Shown here: in pieces, positions 53,943 to 62,086 of the stretch
Layout of the letters: every line of letters begins with the position of its first letter
Position numbering within the stretch: the first letter of the stretch is position 1
Translations under genes and position numbers: made by a program
Assembly: GCA_018266915.1 (NCBI GenBank)
Contig: JAFDZM010000063.1
Span: 1 to 64,000, forward strand
Direction of reading: 5' to 3'
DNA length: 64,000 bases
From: Bacteroidota bacterium
GTDB lineage: Bacteria; Bacteroidota; Bacteroidia; Sphingobacteriales; Sphingobacteriaceae
The notes under the pieces: model-generated
The model's database searches: none
Seen by the model: only the letters and a program-made list of their open reading frames with translations
What the model was told of the DNA's origin: nothing

Positions 53943-54710
53943 ATGAAAATCATTACCTATAATGTTAACGGCATCCGCTCGGCGATCAACAAGAACTGGC
54001 TGGCCTGGCTACAGGCTACCAATGCCGATGTGGTTTGCCTGCAGGAAATAAAAGCTACGCCCGATGTGCTGACCGATCTGGGCCTCGTCGATGCAATGGG
54101 TTACCAGCACTACTGGTTCCCGGCAGAGAAGAAAGGGTATAGCGGAACGGCTATCTTTACCAAAGTACTGCCTAAACACGTTGAATATGGCTGCGGTATT
54201 CCTGATTTTGACCGTGAAGGCCGCTGCATCCGCGTTGATTTTGATGATGTGTCTGTAATGAGTGTTTATTTTCCTTCGGGATCAAGTGGAGACGACCGGC
54301 AGATATTTAAATACCGTTTCCTCGATGAGTTTGGTAAATACCTCACACTATTAAAGGTTGAATATCCGAAGCTGGTTATCTGCGGCGATTATAATATTTG
54401 TCACCGGCCAATAGATATCCACAACCCAAAATCCAACGCCAACTCATCCGGCTTTTTGCCTGAGGAACGCGAATGGATGGAAAATTTTATTGAGTCAGGC
54501 TACATCGACACCTTCCGGCATCTGAACAAGGAGCCTCACAATTATACCTGGTGGAGCTTCCGTGCCAACTCACGCGCCAAGAACCTGGGCTGGCGCATCG
54601 ATTATGCTATGGCGACAAAAGAGCTGGAAGAAAATATAAAACGGGCTGCTATATTGCCGGAAGCAAAGCATTCTGATCATTGTCCGGTGCTTCTTGAATT
54701 AGAGTTCTAA
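53943..54710 (+). CDS. xth: Exodeoxyribonuclease III
   Basis: A DNA-repair enzyme: AP endonuclease and 3'-5' exonuclease. Motifs in order are TYNVNGIRSA, CLQEIKA (metal-binding Glu), GDYNICHRPID (Asp and Asn), the WWSFRANSRAKNLGWRIDY specificity segment and the catalytic SDHCPV. The 255-residue length is normal. It follows the cyclophilin gene by 35 bp of TTCCGAA-type repeat. Confidence 0.96.
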   Translation: MKIITYNVNGIRSAINKNWLAWLQATNADVVCLQEIKATPDVLTDLGLVDAMGYQHYWFPAEKKGYSGTAIFTKVLPKHVEYGCGIPDFDREGRCIRVDFDDVSVMSVYFPSGSSGDDRQIFKYRFLDEFGKYLTLLKVEYPKLVICGDYNICHRPIDIHNPKSNANSSGFLPEEREWMENFIESGYIDTFRHLNKEPHNYTWWSFRANSRAKNLGWRIDYAMATKELEENIKRAAILPEAKHSDHCPVLLELEF

Positions 54711-54717
54711 GTTTGTT

Positions 54718-54987
54718 ATGATGAAATTAACTCGATTTTGGTTTGAATTTGATAAAGATAACCGCCCGATGTCAGTAGGTTTAGGCTGTGGGGTTACCGG
54801 GTGGAGTTATGATGATGCGATAAATATACTCAAGCAAACAATTTTCAAGGATATTCCATTTCCTCAAATAAAAAATGTAGACGAAAATGTCGATGTTTCA
54901 ACACTTGATAAAGGTCATGTGTTACCCAATATGCTACCTCCCAGTGAAAGAGGTATCTGGTACCCGATAGGCTATGCTTTTTGGTAA
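54718..54987 (+). CDS. Hypothetical protein, 89 residues
   Basis: I do not recognise the family. It is compact, with an aromatic start (LTRFWFEFDKDN), a GLGCGVTGWSYDDAINILKQ helix region and a Pro-rich C-terminus ending WYPIGYAFW. Two ATGs occur in a row (54718, 54721). TAAGTTTG, a perfect -7 element that includes the xth stop codon, ends 2 nt before the first and 5 nt before the second, so a separate, almost leaderless transcript is possible. Confidence 0.7.
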   Translation: MMKLTRFWFEFDKDNRPMSVGLGCGVTGWSYDDAINILKQTIFKDIPFPQIKNVDENVDVSTLDKGHVLPNMLPPSERGIWYPIGYAFW

Positions 54988-54991
54988 ATAA

Positions 54992-55023
54992 AGATTTGAC
55001 AACTTTCAAAAGTTGTCAAATCT
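54992..55023. terminator. Hairpin between convergent genes
   Basis: AGATTTGACAACTT and AAGTTGTCAAATCT pair perfectly (14 bp) around TCAA. It lies between the convergent hypothetical gene and the DUF1059 gene, with weak T-runs; probably a bidirectional terminator. Confidence 0.65.
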
Positions 55024-55032
55024 ATTTCCGGA

Positions 55033-55206
55033 TTATTTCTCCTCTTTGATCAACCCCTTGATCTGTTCAGCCAACTCTGGTGTTACCGAAAGCCCATGAA
55101 CTGTTTTGGCATGTTCTGCTGCCTGGGTTAAAATTTCTTCGTCGGTTTCTGCATGGATCACGGCTGCACAATCAAAGCCGGCGTCTGCGCAATGTAATGT
55201 CTTCAT
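55033..55206 (-). CDS. DUF1059 small protein
   Basis: A 57-residue ORF starts ATG at 55206. It reads MKTLHCADAGFDC, then AAVIHAETDEEILTQAAEHAKTVHG and ends with a helical tail, which matches DUF1059 (Cys-x6-Cys near the N-terminus, HA and HAxxxHG motifs). The function is unknown. It lies 98 bp downstream of the Crp-family gene on the same strand, which could regulate it. Confidence 0.85.
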   Translation of the reverse strand: MKTLHCADAGFDCAAVIHAETDEEILTQAAEHAKTVHGLSVTPELAEQIKGLIKEEK

Positions 55207-55303
55207 AATATTGCTTGTTTTAAGTGTTATAATTATTTACAATCAAAATTATAAGTCGCTAAATGTCAGAACGGTATCAAAAGATACACAAGCAAAAATA
55301 TTT

Positions 55304-55936
55304 TCAGGAGAGCAATTCGATCCGTCCGCGGAACAACCGGATCTTGTTTTGGTGTTCGTAATCTTTCAGGATTCGGGATACTACAACACGGGTGGTGCCC
55401 AGTTCGTCGGCCAATTGTTGATGTGATAAGGTTACTGACTGATTGTTAGCTTTCCGCGCGGCATTTTTTAAATAATCCATTACGCGAGTATCGATATTTT
55501 CAAAGGCAACACCCTGGAACGAATTGATAAGCTGGTCATACCTGGTCCGGAACATTTGCATCATGTACCGGTTCCAGGACGGGTACTTCAATTGCCATTG
55601 CTCGATCATGCCGGCAGGGAAGATCAATACATCGGTTGGCTCAGTTACCACACCGTGCGAAGTGCTTTTATTATTAAAATAAGCCGCTGCCAATGACATA
55701 GTACAGGTTTCATCAGCTCTAACATAGTAAAGTAAGATCTCCCGGTCCTCGCTTTGCTGAAAAACCCGGATAGCTCCTTTGAGTACGATAGGCAGAAACT
55801 TTACATATTGCCCATCGCGAACAATGACGTCGCCTTTGTTAAAGGATGCTACCTGCCCGTGTTGCGCCAGTTCTTCCTTTAATCCGGGTTCGGTGAAGAA
55901 ATCGAGTTTTCGCAATATGTCGGTTGAAGTTATCAT
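55304..55936 (-). CDS. Crp/Fnr-family transcriptional regulator
   Basis: A cyclic-nucleotide-binding-like beta-roll (FNKGDVIVRDGQYVKFLPIVLKGAIRVFQQSE) and a C-terminal winged helix (SVTLSHQQLADELGTTRVVVSRILKDYE). I use ATG at 55936 (210 residues): the upstream ATG at 56029 would place the efp terminator inside the gene, and the extra 31 residues are unlike the family. There is no cluster-binding Cys set, so it is not Fnr itself. The effector is unknown. Confidence 0.88.
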   Translation of the reverse strand: MITSTDILRKLDFFTEPGLKEELAQHGQVASFNKGDVIVRDGQYVKFLPIVLKGAIRVFQQSEDREILLYYVRADETCTMSLAAAYFNNKSTSHGVVTEPTDVLIFPAGMIEQWQLKYPSWNRYMMQMFRTRYDQLINSFQGVAFENIDTRVMDYLKNAARKANNQSVTLSHQQLADELGTTRVVVSRILKDYEHQNKIRLFRGRIELLS

Positions 55937-55979
55937 ATTGGGCAATTGGCGTATAGCCCTAAAATACAATTTATTGCAT

Positions 55980-56008
55980 AAAAAAAGCCTCCATTTCGGG
56001 AAGCTTTT
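55980..56008 (-). terminator. Terminator of efp
   Basis: On the minus strand AAAAGCTTCCC pairs with the GGAGGCTTTT segment, with one mismatch, and is followed by seven T. It starts 21 bp after the efp stop. Confidence 0.75.
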
Positions 56009-56029
56009 CAATATTTGATAGAGGGTCAA

Positions 56030-56593
56030 TTACCCTTTCACACGCTCAGAGTAAGAACCGGTAGCAGTATCAATTTTCACTTTATCACCAATATTGATGA
56101 ACAAAGGCACTTTAATTTCTGCGCCGGTTTCAACAGTCGCGTTTTTCATAGCGTTGGTTGAGGTGTTGCCAGCTACAGCCGGTTCTGTATAAGTGATCTC
56201 CAGTTCAACAGATGATGGTGTTTTTGCCATGATCGGCTCATCGCTTTCAAATGCTACGATCACGTTAACGCCCTCTTTTAAGAACTTAACAGCATCGCCA
56301 AACAGGAATTTCGGTACATTATGTTGCTCATAAGTGGTGTTATCCATGATCACCAGGTCGTTACCATCTTCATACAGGTATTGGTAATCGTTGGTTTCTA
56401 CACGTGCAATATCCACCTCCTCGTCCGTACGGAAACGGTATTCAACCAGCTTGGCTGTTTTTACATTACGCATACGCGCCTGGTAAAAGGCACGCAGGTT
56501 GCCCGGGGTACGGTGTATAAATTCTTCCACCTGCACTAACTCGCCGTTAAAGCGAAGGATATTGCCATTCTTTATATCTGATGCTTTAGCCAT
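56030..56593 (-). CDS. efp: Elongation factor P (variant loop)
   Basis: EF-P relieves ribosome stalling at polyproline. The three-domain layout is intact and the C-terminus (GAEIKVPLFINIGDKVKIDTATGSY) is standard. The tip of domain I reads RTPGNLRAF, so the residue equal to Lys34 of E. coli is Asn32, which cannot be beta-lysylated. Related Bacteroidota share this form. ATG at 56593 gives the usual MAKASDIKNG start (187 residues); ATG at 56614 adds seven. TAAGTTTG lies about 18 nt upstream. Confidence 0.95.
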   Translation of the reverse strand: MAKASDIKNGNILRFNGELVQVEEFIHRTPGNLRAFYQARMRNVKTAKLVEYRFRTDEEVDIARVETNDYQYLYEDGNDLVIMDNTTYEQHNVPKFLFGDAVKFLKEGVNVIVAFESDEPIMAKTPSSVELEITYTEPAVAGNTSTNAMKNATVETGAEIKVPLFINIGDKVKIDTATGSYSERVKG

Positions 56594-56737
56594 AAATTTT
56601 TTATTGAGGCGCAAACTTAGCCACTTATGCGCAAAGAAACAAGAACACGATTAAATGATTGATTGATTTTCAGGATATTGATAAACATAAAATCTATTAA
56701 ATCGATCACAATCCTTTAATCGTGTTACCTTTGCCCC

Positions 56738-57925
56738 ATGTTTGAGGTGATATTAAAAAAGGGCAAGGAAAAAGCAGTGCTTCAGCGGCATCCCTGGTTA
56801 TTTTCAGGGGCTATCGAGCGTGTTAAAGGCAAACCTGCCAATGGTGATATTGTACGCTTGCTAAGTGATAAAGGCGAATTTATGGCCTACGGATTTTATA
56901 ATAGCCAATCGCGGGTGGCGATGCGTTTGCTGGAGTGGGACGAGGCTGTTGAAATCAATGAAGATTGGTTCAGGAAGAAAGTGGCGGTTGCAGTGGCGAG
57001 CCGCAGCAGTATTTTGGAAGATGGTAAGACCAATACCTGTAGGCTCATTTTTAGCGAAGCTGATTATCTGCCGGGGCTTATTGTCGATAAATATGCTGAT
57101 TACCTGGCGGTGCAGGTGCTTACTTCGGGTATCGAGCGGAACATGCCGGTCATCATTGATGAGCTGCAAAAGCTGTTAAAGCCTAAAGGCATTTTTGATA
57201 AAAGTGATGCATCGTCACGGGCACACGAAGGCTTAGAAACCAATAACCAGGTTTTGGCAGGTGAACATCCACCTGAAATTGTTGAGGTGCTGGAGAATAA
57301 TGTGGTTTACGGGATCAATATCGCCGAGGGACAAAAATCCGGATTTTACTGTGATCAGCGGGATAATAGATTGATTACGGCTCTTCATACCAAAGGCAAA
57401 AAAATGCTGGATTGCTTCAGTTACACAGGCGGTTTCACATTAAATGCTTTGAAAAATGGCGCTTCATCAGTAACCAGTGTGGATAGCTCAGCTTTAGCTA
57501 TTGAAACGCTGAAGAAAAACATTGGACTAAATAAACTGGATGCTTCAAAGCATTACGCAGTTCAATCTGACGTCAATAAACAGCTTCGTACGTTACGCGA
57601 GCAAGGTGAAAAGTTTGATATCATCGTGCTTGATCCACCAAAGTATGCACCATCACGGTCTGCTTTAGACAAGGCAACCCGTGCTTATAAAGATTTAAAT
57701 CGTTTAGGCATGTTACTGCTTGAGAAAGGCGGCTTACTGGCTACTTTCTCCTGCTCGGGAGCGATGGATATAGATACATTTAAACAGGTTTTGGCCTGGG
57801 CCGCTTTAGATGCAGGTAAAGAAGTGCAGTTTATATATCAATATTGTCAGCCGGAGGATCACCCGGTAAGGGCGTCGTTTCCGGAAGGGGAGTATTTGAA
57901 GGGACTGTTGTGCCGTGTTTATTAA
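56738..57925 (+). CDS. RlmI-like class I rRNA methyltransferase
   Basis: An N-terminal PUA domain (QRHPWLFSGAIERVKGKPANGDIVRL), a linking domain and a SAM-binding Rossmann fold with MLDCFSYTGGFTLNALKNGA and the catalytic-loop DPPKYAPSR, plus Cys in ATFSCSG. RlmI methylates C1962 of 23S rRNA (m5C) in E. coli; the same activity is likely. At 395 residues it is full length. TACCTTTG ends exactly 4 nt before the ATG, predicting a leaderless message. Confidence 0.92.
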   Translation: MFEVILKKGKEKAVLQRHPWLFSGAIERVKGKPANGDIVRLLSDKGEFMAYGFYNSQSRVAMRLLEWDEAVEINEDWFRKKVAVAVASRSSILEDGKTNTCRLIFSEADYLPGLIVDKYADYLAVQVLTSGIERNMPVIIDELQKLLKPKGIFDKSDASSRAHEGLETNNQVLAGEHPPEIVEVLENNVVYGINIAEGQKSGFYCDQRDNRLITALHTKGKKMLDCFSYTGGFTLNALKNGASSVTSVDSSALAIETLKKNIGLNKLDASKHYAVQSDVNKQLRTLREQGEKFDIIVLDPPKYAPSRSALDKATRAYKDLNRLGMLLLEKGGLLATFSCSGAMDIDTFKQVLAWAALDAGKEVQFIYQYCQPEDHPVRASFPEGEYLKGLLCRVY

Positions 57926-58012
57926 ATATCGAACATCGAATGTCGAATTTTGAATGTAGAAGGAATACTAACTTCGGTGTTCGACATTCAAAATTCATTA
58001 TTCGATATTAAA
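57926..58012. repeat. TTCGACATTCAAAATTC-type inverted repeat
   Basis: ATCGAACATCGAATGTCGAATTTTGAATG faces GTTCGACATTCAAAATTCATTATTCGATATT across a short centre. It fills the gap between two convergent genes and can fold on either transcript; a probable terminator for both. Confidence 0.6.
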
Positions 58013-58015
58013 TTT

Positions 58016-59293
58016 TTATTCCAGCTTCACACTCTGATAGGTCGTATTGATATTGATCTTGTTATTAGAATTACTATTTCCTGCGTAGCCTTTATAGTTT
58101 TTTGTAGGATGAAAACCGCGGGAGTCATCGGGTGATTTGCTGGTTACTTTCAGGCGGTTGTCATCAAAATTAAAGCTGCCATATTTTACAGTTACATCAA
58201 AATCGAAGTTTTCGTCACCTCTTAGCCCGATGTTCACACTTGAATATTTAGAATCAATATCCAGGCTTTTTAATGCTTTGCTGATTTCGCCTATCTTCAC
58301 ACCGCCACCATATTTTGCATTGATTGTACCTGAGTTATTCAATTTTTCTATGTCAATTGGGGCATAGTTGACATTTGCATCTATGCGTCCAACTGTACCC
58401 AATTTTAACGAGCCATAAGACAGGTTCAAATCACAGCCTTTCACTTCTTCAATACTCACCTCATAATAATGGAAACTAAATGAGTTAGATGGATTGGTTA
58501 ATGCTTTTGCTTCTAATGATCCGTAAGCATTATCAATGGTCACTTTACCACTCAAGCTTGGTAAAGAAACTGAACCGTATCTATTCCGCAAGTCCAGCGA
58601 CATGGTCGAAGGCATGTAAACCGTATAGTTTACTTCGGCCCTGTGTCGGTCGTTCATATTATTGAACAGGTTCCATATCGAACTGTTGTTCGAACCAAAA
58701 TTGGTCCTGAACGAAACCGTATTGCCATCCTTGCTATCAGAAATAGTGATCGCGTCAACCAATTTCTGGGCAGTTTCATCATCGCTGGCCATACCTTTTA
58801 TCTGCACATCAACTTTTACTTCGTTTTTGTTCCAGGTATTGATAGTTACGCGACCATATTTGTTATCAAGGGCCAGTTTGTCGTTACCGTCAACCGAATA
58901 TGATTTGCTATAATTTTTAACTCTTTCCTGTGGATTGTTGGTTGAAATATTAACCGTACCATCATTATCATAATCCGAAACGCTCAATGTTACGCTGTGA
59001 ACAGCATCATTCACAGTCGAAGTAATATTTGATACCAAATTATTGACATGCAGATTTTTATCAAAATCCCTGAAATTCTCGTCCAGCTTCATACCCAGCT
59101 TGTTCATAGCCATTTCCAGGCGTTTGGTATTAACGTTCACTTTCATATCAAGCACTTTCATGCTTTTGTTGAATGATTCGCTGTTGAAGCTGGAGTTACC
59201 TGTACTATCGGCCACATCTTGTGCCAAAACAGGCTGAACGGCGGCCAGCAATGCTGCAATGAATAAGGCCGGTTTATATATTCTTGGTATCAT
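58016..59293 (-). CDS. Exported DUF4097-like beta-repeat protein
   Basis: A signal peptide (ending PVLAQ) and a helical segment with MKVLDMKVNVNTKRLEMAMNKLG lead to a beta-helix of about 250 residues with repeated Y/G/S patterns (LRNRYGSVSLPSLSGKVTIDNAYGSLEAKAL ... VKYGSFNFDD), typical of DUF4097/DUF4098. The function is unknown; such genes commonly follow ECF sigma and anti-sigma genes. It overlaps the upstream membrane-protein gene by 20 bp. Confidence 0.82.
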   Translation of the reverse strand: MIPRIYKPALFIAALLAAVQPVLAQDVADSTGNSSFNSESFNKSMKVLDMKVNVNTKRLEMAMNKLGMKLDENFRDFDKNLHVNNLVSNITSTVNDAVHSVTLSVSDYDNDGTVNISTNNPQERVKNYSKSYSVDGNDKLALDNKYGRVTINTWNKNEVKVDVQIKGMASDDETAQKLVDAITISDSKDGNTVSFRTNFGSNNSSIWNLFNNMNDRHRAEVNYTVYMPSTMSLDLRNRYGSVSLPSLSGKVTIDNAYGSLEAKALTNPSNSFSFHYYEVSIEEVKGCDLNLSYGSLKLGTVGRIDANVNYAPIDIEKLNNSGTINAKYGGGVKIGEISKALKSLDIDSKYSSVNIGLRGDENFDFDVTVKYGSFNFDDNRLKVTSKSPDDSRGFHPTKNYKGYAGNSNSNNKININTTYQSVKLE

Positions 59294-59837
59294 TACTTTG
59301 CTCCTTCTTGGTTTGATTGATCTGCTCGATAACTTCCAATTGTTGGTTAAGTATCTCGCTTTGTATTTGCAGGTTGCGGATCATAGCACGCAGCACACGT
59401 TCCTGATTAGGACTGGTTGCCAGATCTTTATTCAGCCTGTTATAGGTCGAATCCATTTTTGCTATTTCGGAGCTGAACTCTTTGTAAAGTTCCGGGTCTG
59501 TTTTAGCAATGGACTTTAATTCCTTGCGTTGGTTTTGCACCATTGATGCATAATGCACCTGCTGTTTAGCATAAGTTGGGTTGATAGCCGCAAAGTTGAC
59601 AGCCTCACTTCTTTCATGGTGCAGGTAAAAACCAAAGCCGATCCCCATTACAATGATAACAGACGCCGCCACCTTCAGCACAAAGCTGAGCGAAAAGGTC
59701 TTTGCCTCACGCTGTTTTATAGCTGTACCTTCGGGCGGTAAGTGCTGCTCAATCTTAGACCACAGATCGCCTGATGGTTCAAGATCATCAAACTCGTCCC
59801 TGTTCATTTTAATGAAATCCTCTAATCGCTTGCTCAT
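59274..59837 (-). CDS. Putative anti-sigma membrane protein
   Basis: A cytoplasmic N-terminal segment (residues 1-45, MSKRLEDFIKMNRDEFDDLEPSGDLWSKIEQHL), one membrane helix (LKVAASVIIVMGIGFGFYL) and a coiled-coil extracytoplasmic part. It has no zinc-binding HxxxCxxC motif. The position directly after the sigma gene, with an ATGA overlap, argues for an anti-sigma or sigma-linked sensor. No homology claim beyond topology. Confidence 0.75.
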   Translation of the reverse strand: MSKRLEDFIKMNRDEFDDLEPSGDLWSKIEQHLPPEGTAIKQREAKTFSLSFVLKVAASVIIVMGIGFGFYLHHERSEAVNFAAINPTYAKQQVHYASMVQNQRKELKSIAKTDPELYKEFSSEIAKMDSTYNRLNKDLATSPNQERVLRAMIRNLQIQSEILNQQLEVIEQINQTKKEQSNDTKNI

Positions 59838-60409
59838 GATGTTATTCCTCTTTTTATTAAAATCTCATTTAACTTTCTTTTCGCCCTCAAAAACTGTGTT
59901 CTCGAGGTATTTTCAGAAATATCGAGTATCTCGCCTATTTCTTCATGGTCATAACCTTCAAGTAGGTACAATGATATTACTAACCGGTAACCTTCCGGCA
60001 GCTCCTTCATCGCATCCTTCACCTGGGCCACTTTATATTGAACTTCCTCATCGTCTTCAACCTCCTCTTCGGCAATGCCATCGGTATGTCCCTCATCCAG
60101 TTCAACCAGTTCCAATCTACGCTTGCGCAACAGGTTAATAGAGCGGTGAACCACGATCTGTTTTAGCCATAAACCAAAAGTTGTTTCCTGGCGAAAGTCC
60201 TTTATCCTGTTAAACGCGTCCAAAAAGGCCTCCTGTAATACATCTTCAGCCTCATCAACGCTGCCTACTATTCTAAAGGCAATGTTCAACATCGCTTTAG
60301 AATACAGACGGTAGAGCTCAAAGCAGGCTTTTTTACTGCCATGCTTACACTCAACCACCAGGTCGTAATGCTTATCAATGTATACGGATTCCAAATTTTC
60401 AGCTTTCAC
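59834..60409 (-). CDS. ECF-type RNA polymerase sigma factor
   Basis: Sigma region 2 (ELYRLYSKAMLNIAFRIVGSVDEAEDVLQEAFLDAF, then WLKQIVVHRSINLLRKRR) and region 4 (ELPEGYRLVISLYLLEGYDHEEIGEILDISENTSRTQFLRAKRKL) flank an acidic linker (residues about 108-125) longer than usual. The start is GTG at 60409. It heads the operon sigma - membrane protein - DUF4097. Confidence 0.94.
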   Translation of the reverse strand: MKAENLESVYIDKHYDLVVECKHGSKKACFELYRLYSKAMLNIAFRIVGSVDEAEDVLQEAFLDAFNRIKDFRQETTFGLWLKQIVVHRSINLLRKRRLELVELDEGHTDGIAEEEVEDDEEVQYKVAQVKDAMKELPEGYRLVISLYLLEGYDHEEIGEILDISENTSRTQFLRAKRKLNEILIKRGITS

Positions 60410-60480
60410 GATATATGACGCATCGATTTTTCGAACGTTGCATATAACCTTAAATTAAGATAAAGAAATTGTTTGGATTT

Positions 60481-60560
60481 TGGAGAACAGAAATCTGAGA
60501 TCAGAAGTCGGATGTCAGAGCTTTGGATTAATTTTCGGACATATGCCTTCTGACATCTGA
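60481..60560. repeat. CAGAAATCTGAGATC-type repeat overlapping a gene end
   Basis: AGAAATCTGAGATCAGAAGTCGGATGTCAGAG on the left and complementary CTTCTGACATCTGACTTC on the right form an imperfect hairpin. The right arm encodes the last residues (KSDVRRHMSEN) of the NadR-like gene, so the repeat has reached into the coding sequence. Confidence 0.5.
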
Positions 60561-61109
60561 CTTCAAGAGAAATTCATCAATGGCCTTCACTGCATTTTCA
60601 TACCTGTCCTGCCCAGCACCCGATATAGTAACATAAGTGGCATTTAAATCCTGAAGTTCTTTATGCCATACATCCATAAAATGTTCGCGCATGTTAGGAA
60701 AATCGCGAAGCGGGTCATCTTCCCAGGGTAGGTCGATGCTGAGCAGCAGGTATAGATCGTAGGGGTGTTTAGGCAACTCAGCCAGTACTTCCTGCGGTGA
60801 TAGGCCAAACATTTCATCACTCCATATTTTTACAGTGATGAAAGTGGTATCGCAGATCAATATTTTATTGGCTTTGGGCAGATATTCCTGTTCGAGTGCT
60901 AATTGCCCGTAAAACATATTAATCTCGTCCTGCCAGGTGGGCGGCTCGGTCAGCTTCTCGCAGTATTCACGCGCGTACTCCGGAACCCAAACCGTATGAT
61001 AATGTTCCGCCAGAAAAGCTGACATGGTGGATTTGCCAGTGGATTCGGGGCCTACTACGGCGATTTTGATGATTTCGGATTTCGGATTTTCGATTTCGGA
61101 TTTGGACAT
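60528..61109 (-). CDS. NadR-like ATP-binding kinase
   Basis: P-loop IAVVGPESTGKSTMSAFLAEHY, EYAREYC, LICDTTFITVKIWSDEMFG and DLPWEDDPLRDFPNMREHF match the ribosylnicotinamide-kinase domain of NadR. With pnuC directly upstream it should phosphorylate imported nicotinamide riboside. The N-terminus is uncertain: the ATG at 61109 opens with a TCCGAAATC repeat (MSKSEIENPKSEI), and an ATG at 61193 would overlap pnuC. The true family start is near the KIAVVG segment. Confidence 0.85.
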   Translation of the reverse strand: MSKSEIENPKSEIIKIAVVGPESTGKSTMSAFLAEHYHTVWVPEYAREYCEKLTEPPTWQDEINMFYGQLALEQEYLPKANKILICDTTFITVKIWSDEMFGLSPQEVLAELPKHPYDLYLLLSIDLPWEDDPLRDFPNMREHFMDVWHKELQDLNATYVTISGAGQDRYENAVKAIDEFLLKSDVRRHMSEN

Positions 61110-61135
61110 TTTGAGATTGCTTTTTGCTTTTGATA

Positions 61136-61762
61136 TTAATTCCGAACTCCGACTTCCGACTTCCGAAATCCTTTTTTGTATTCTCTTTTCCAATCAATAT
61201 ATCCCATAGCCGCTATAGCCACATAAATAGCATACATCACGGCGGTCAGGTCAAGGTGCTTGAAAATATATACACCTACATATATAATGTCTACAAACAC
61301 CCATATCAGCCAGTTCTCTAAAACCTTCCGGGCTAAAAACACCTGGGCTATAAGGCTGCAGGCAGTGCAAAAACTATCCAGATATGGAAAGGATGCAGGT
61401 GTATATTTTAACACTGATCCGAGAAAAACAGTAAAAACTATGATAGCGATGATAGATAATACGGTTTCTTTCCTGGTGACCTTTACGACTGGCGTTTTGT
61501 CTTCATCAGCAGGTTTGTGACTCCAGTAATACCACCCGTAGATGTTCATCGCCATAAAGTAAAACTGCAGGCCCATATCGGCATACAGGTGACTTTTAAA
61601 AAAGATGAAAATGTAAATGCCCACACTGATGATGGCTAAGGGCCAGTTCCAGATATTATTCCGTGCAGCCAGGTAAACGCAAAGCAGACCGGTGATTACT
61701 CCAATAATTTCGAGCCATGTTTGATGTTGCCACCACTCCTGCAAAGCCTGGATAATATGCAT
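61136..61762 (-). CDS. pnuC: PnuC-type nicotinamide riboside transporter
   Basis: Seven hydrophobic helices with the PnuC signatures ARNNIWNWPLAIISVGIYIFIFF, YGWYYW and NWLIWVFVDIIYVGVYIFK. It takes up nicotinamide riboside by facilitated diffusion, with trapping by the NadR-like kinase downstream. PnuT (thiamine) is the main alternative, but no TPP riboswitch is seen upstream. The last residues (KGFRKSEVGVRN) are encoded by a TTCCGACTTCCGAAATCC repeat. TATATTTG ends 5 nt before the ATG. Confidence 0.9.
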   Translation of the reverse strand: MHIIQALQEWWQHQTWLEIIGVITGLLCVYLAARNNIWNWPLAIISVGIYIFIFFKSHLYADMGLQFYFMAMNIYGWYYWSHKPADEDKTPVVKVTRKETVLSIIAIIVFTVFLGSVLKYTPASFPYLDSFCTACSLIAQVFLARKVLENWLIWVFVDIIYVGVYIFKHLDLTAVMYAIYVAIAAMGYIDWKREYKKGFRKSEVGVRN

Positions 61763-61775
61763 GAGGCCAAATATA

Positions 61776-62086
61776 GTTATAAGTAGAGATGCGATTCATT
61801 GTCTCTTTACAAGTTTACAGTATCCTAAAGAAGCTTGTCGGCATCGAAAAATGAATAGTTCGTTCACCTATAACTAAAAATTAAACCTGCTTTTTTGTGC
61901 GTAAGATAAAAAAATATCCAAAATCACGAATGAGTCTGGGAAAAGAGCGGTAGAATTTGTGTTCTATTTAGGTTTTGGCTAACTAAATAATGTCTTTTTT
62001 ATTGTCTATTGTTTGAAAAAAAATACAAAAGTGTAGCAAATACTGGAATAAAAGTGATTTCTGATATTCCTGAAAAGCATACACTT
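61776..62086. other. Gene-free stretch between pnuC and the XRE gene
   Basis: About 310 bp with no supportable ORF. It holds AT-rich sequence and an inverted pair AAAAGTGTA (62027-62035) and TACACTTTT (62080-62088) just after the XRE gene, which could help end that transcript. I see no riboswitch or tRNA. Confidence 0.5.

Noticed and set aside
55937..56029. N-terminal extension of the Crp-family protein
   Set aside because: This reading would run through the efp terminator hairpin and add 31 atypical residues; ATG at 55936 fits the family.
61763..62086. TPP riboswitch upstream of pnuC
   Set aside because: No CTGAGA-type or ACCTGATC-type conserved segments are visible, and the downstream kinase is NadR-like.
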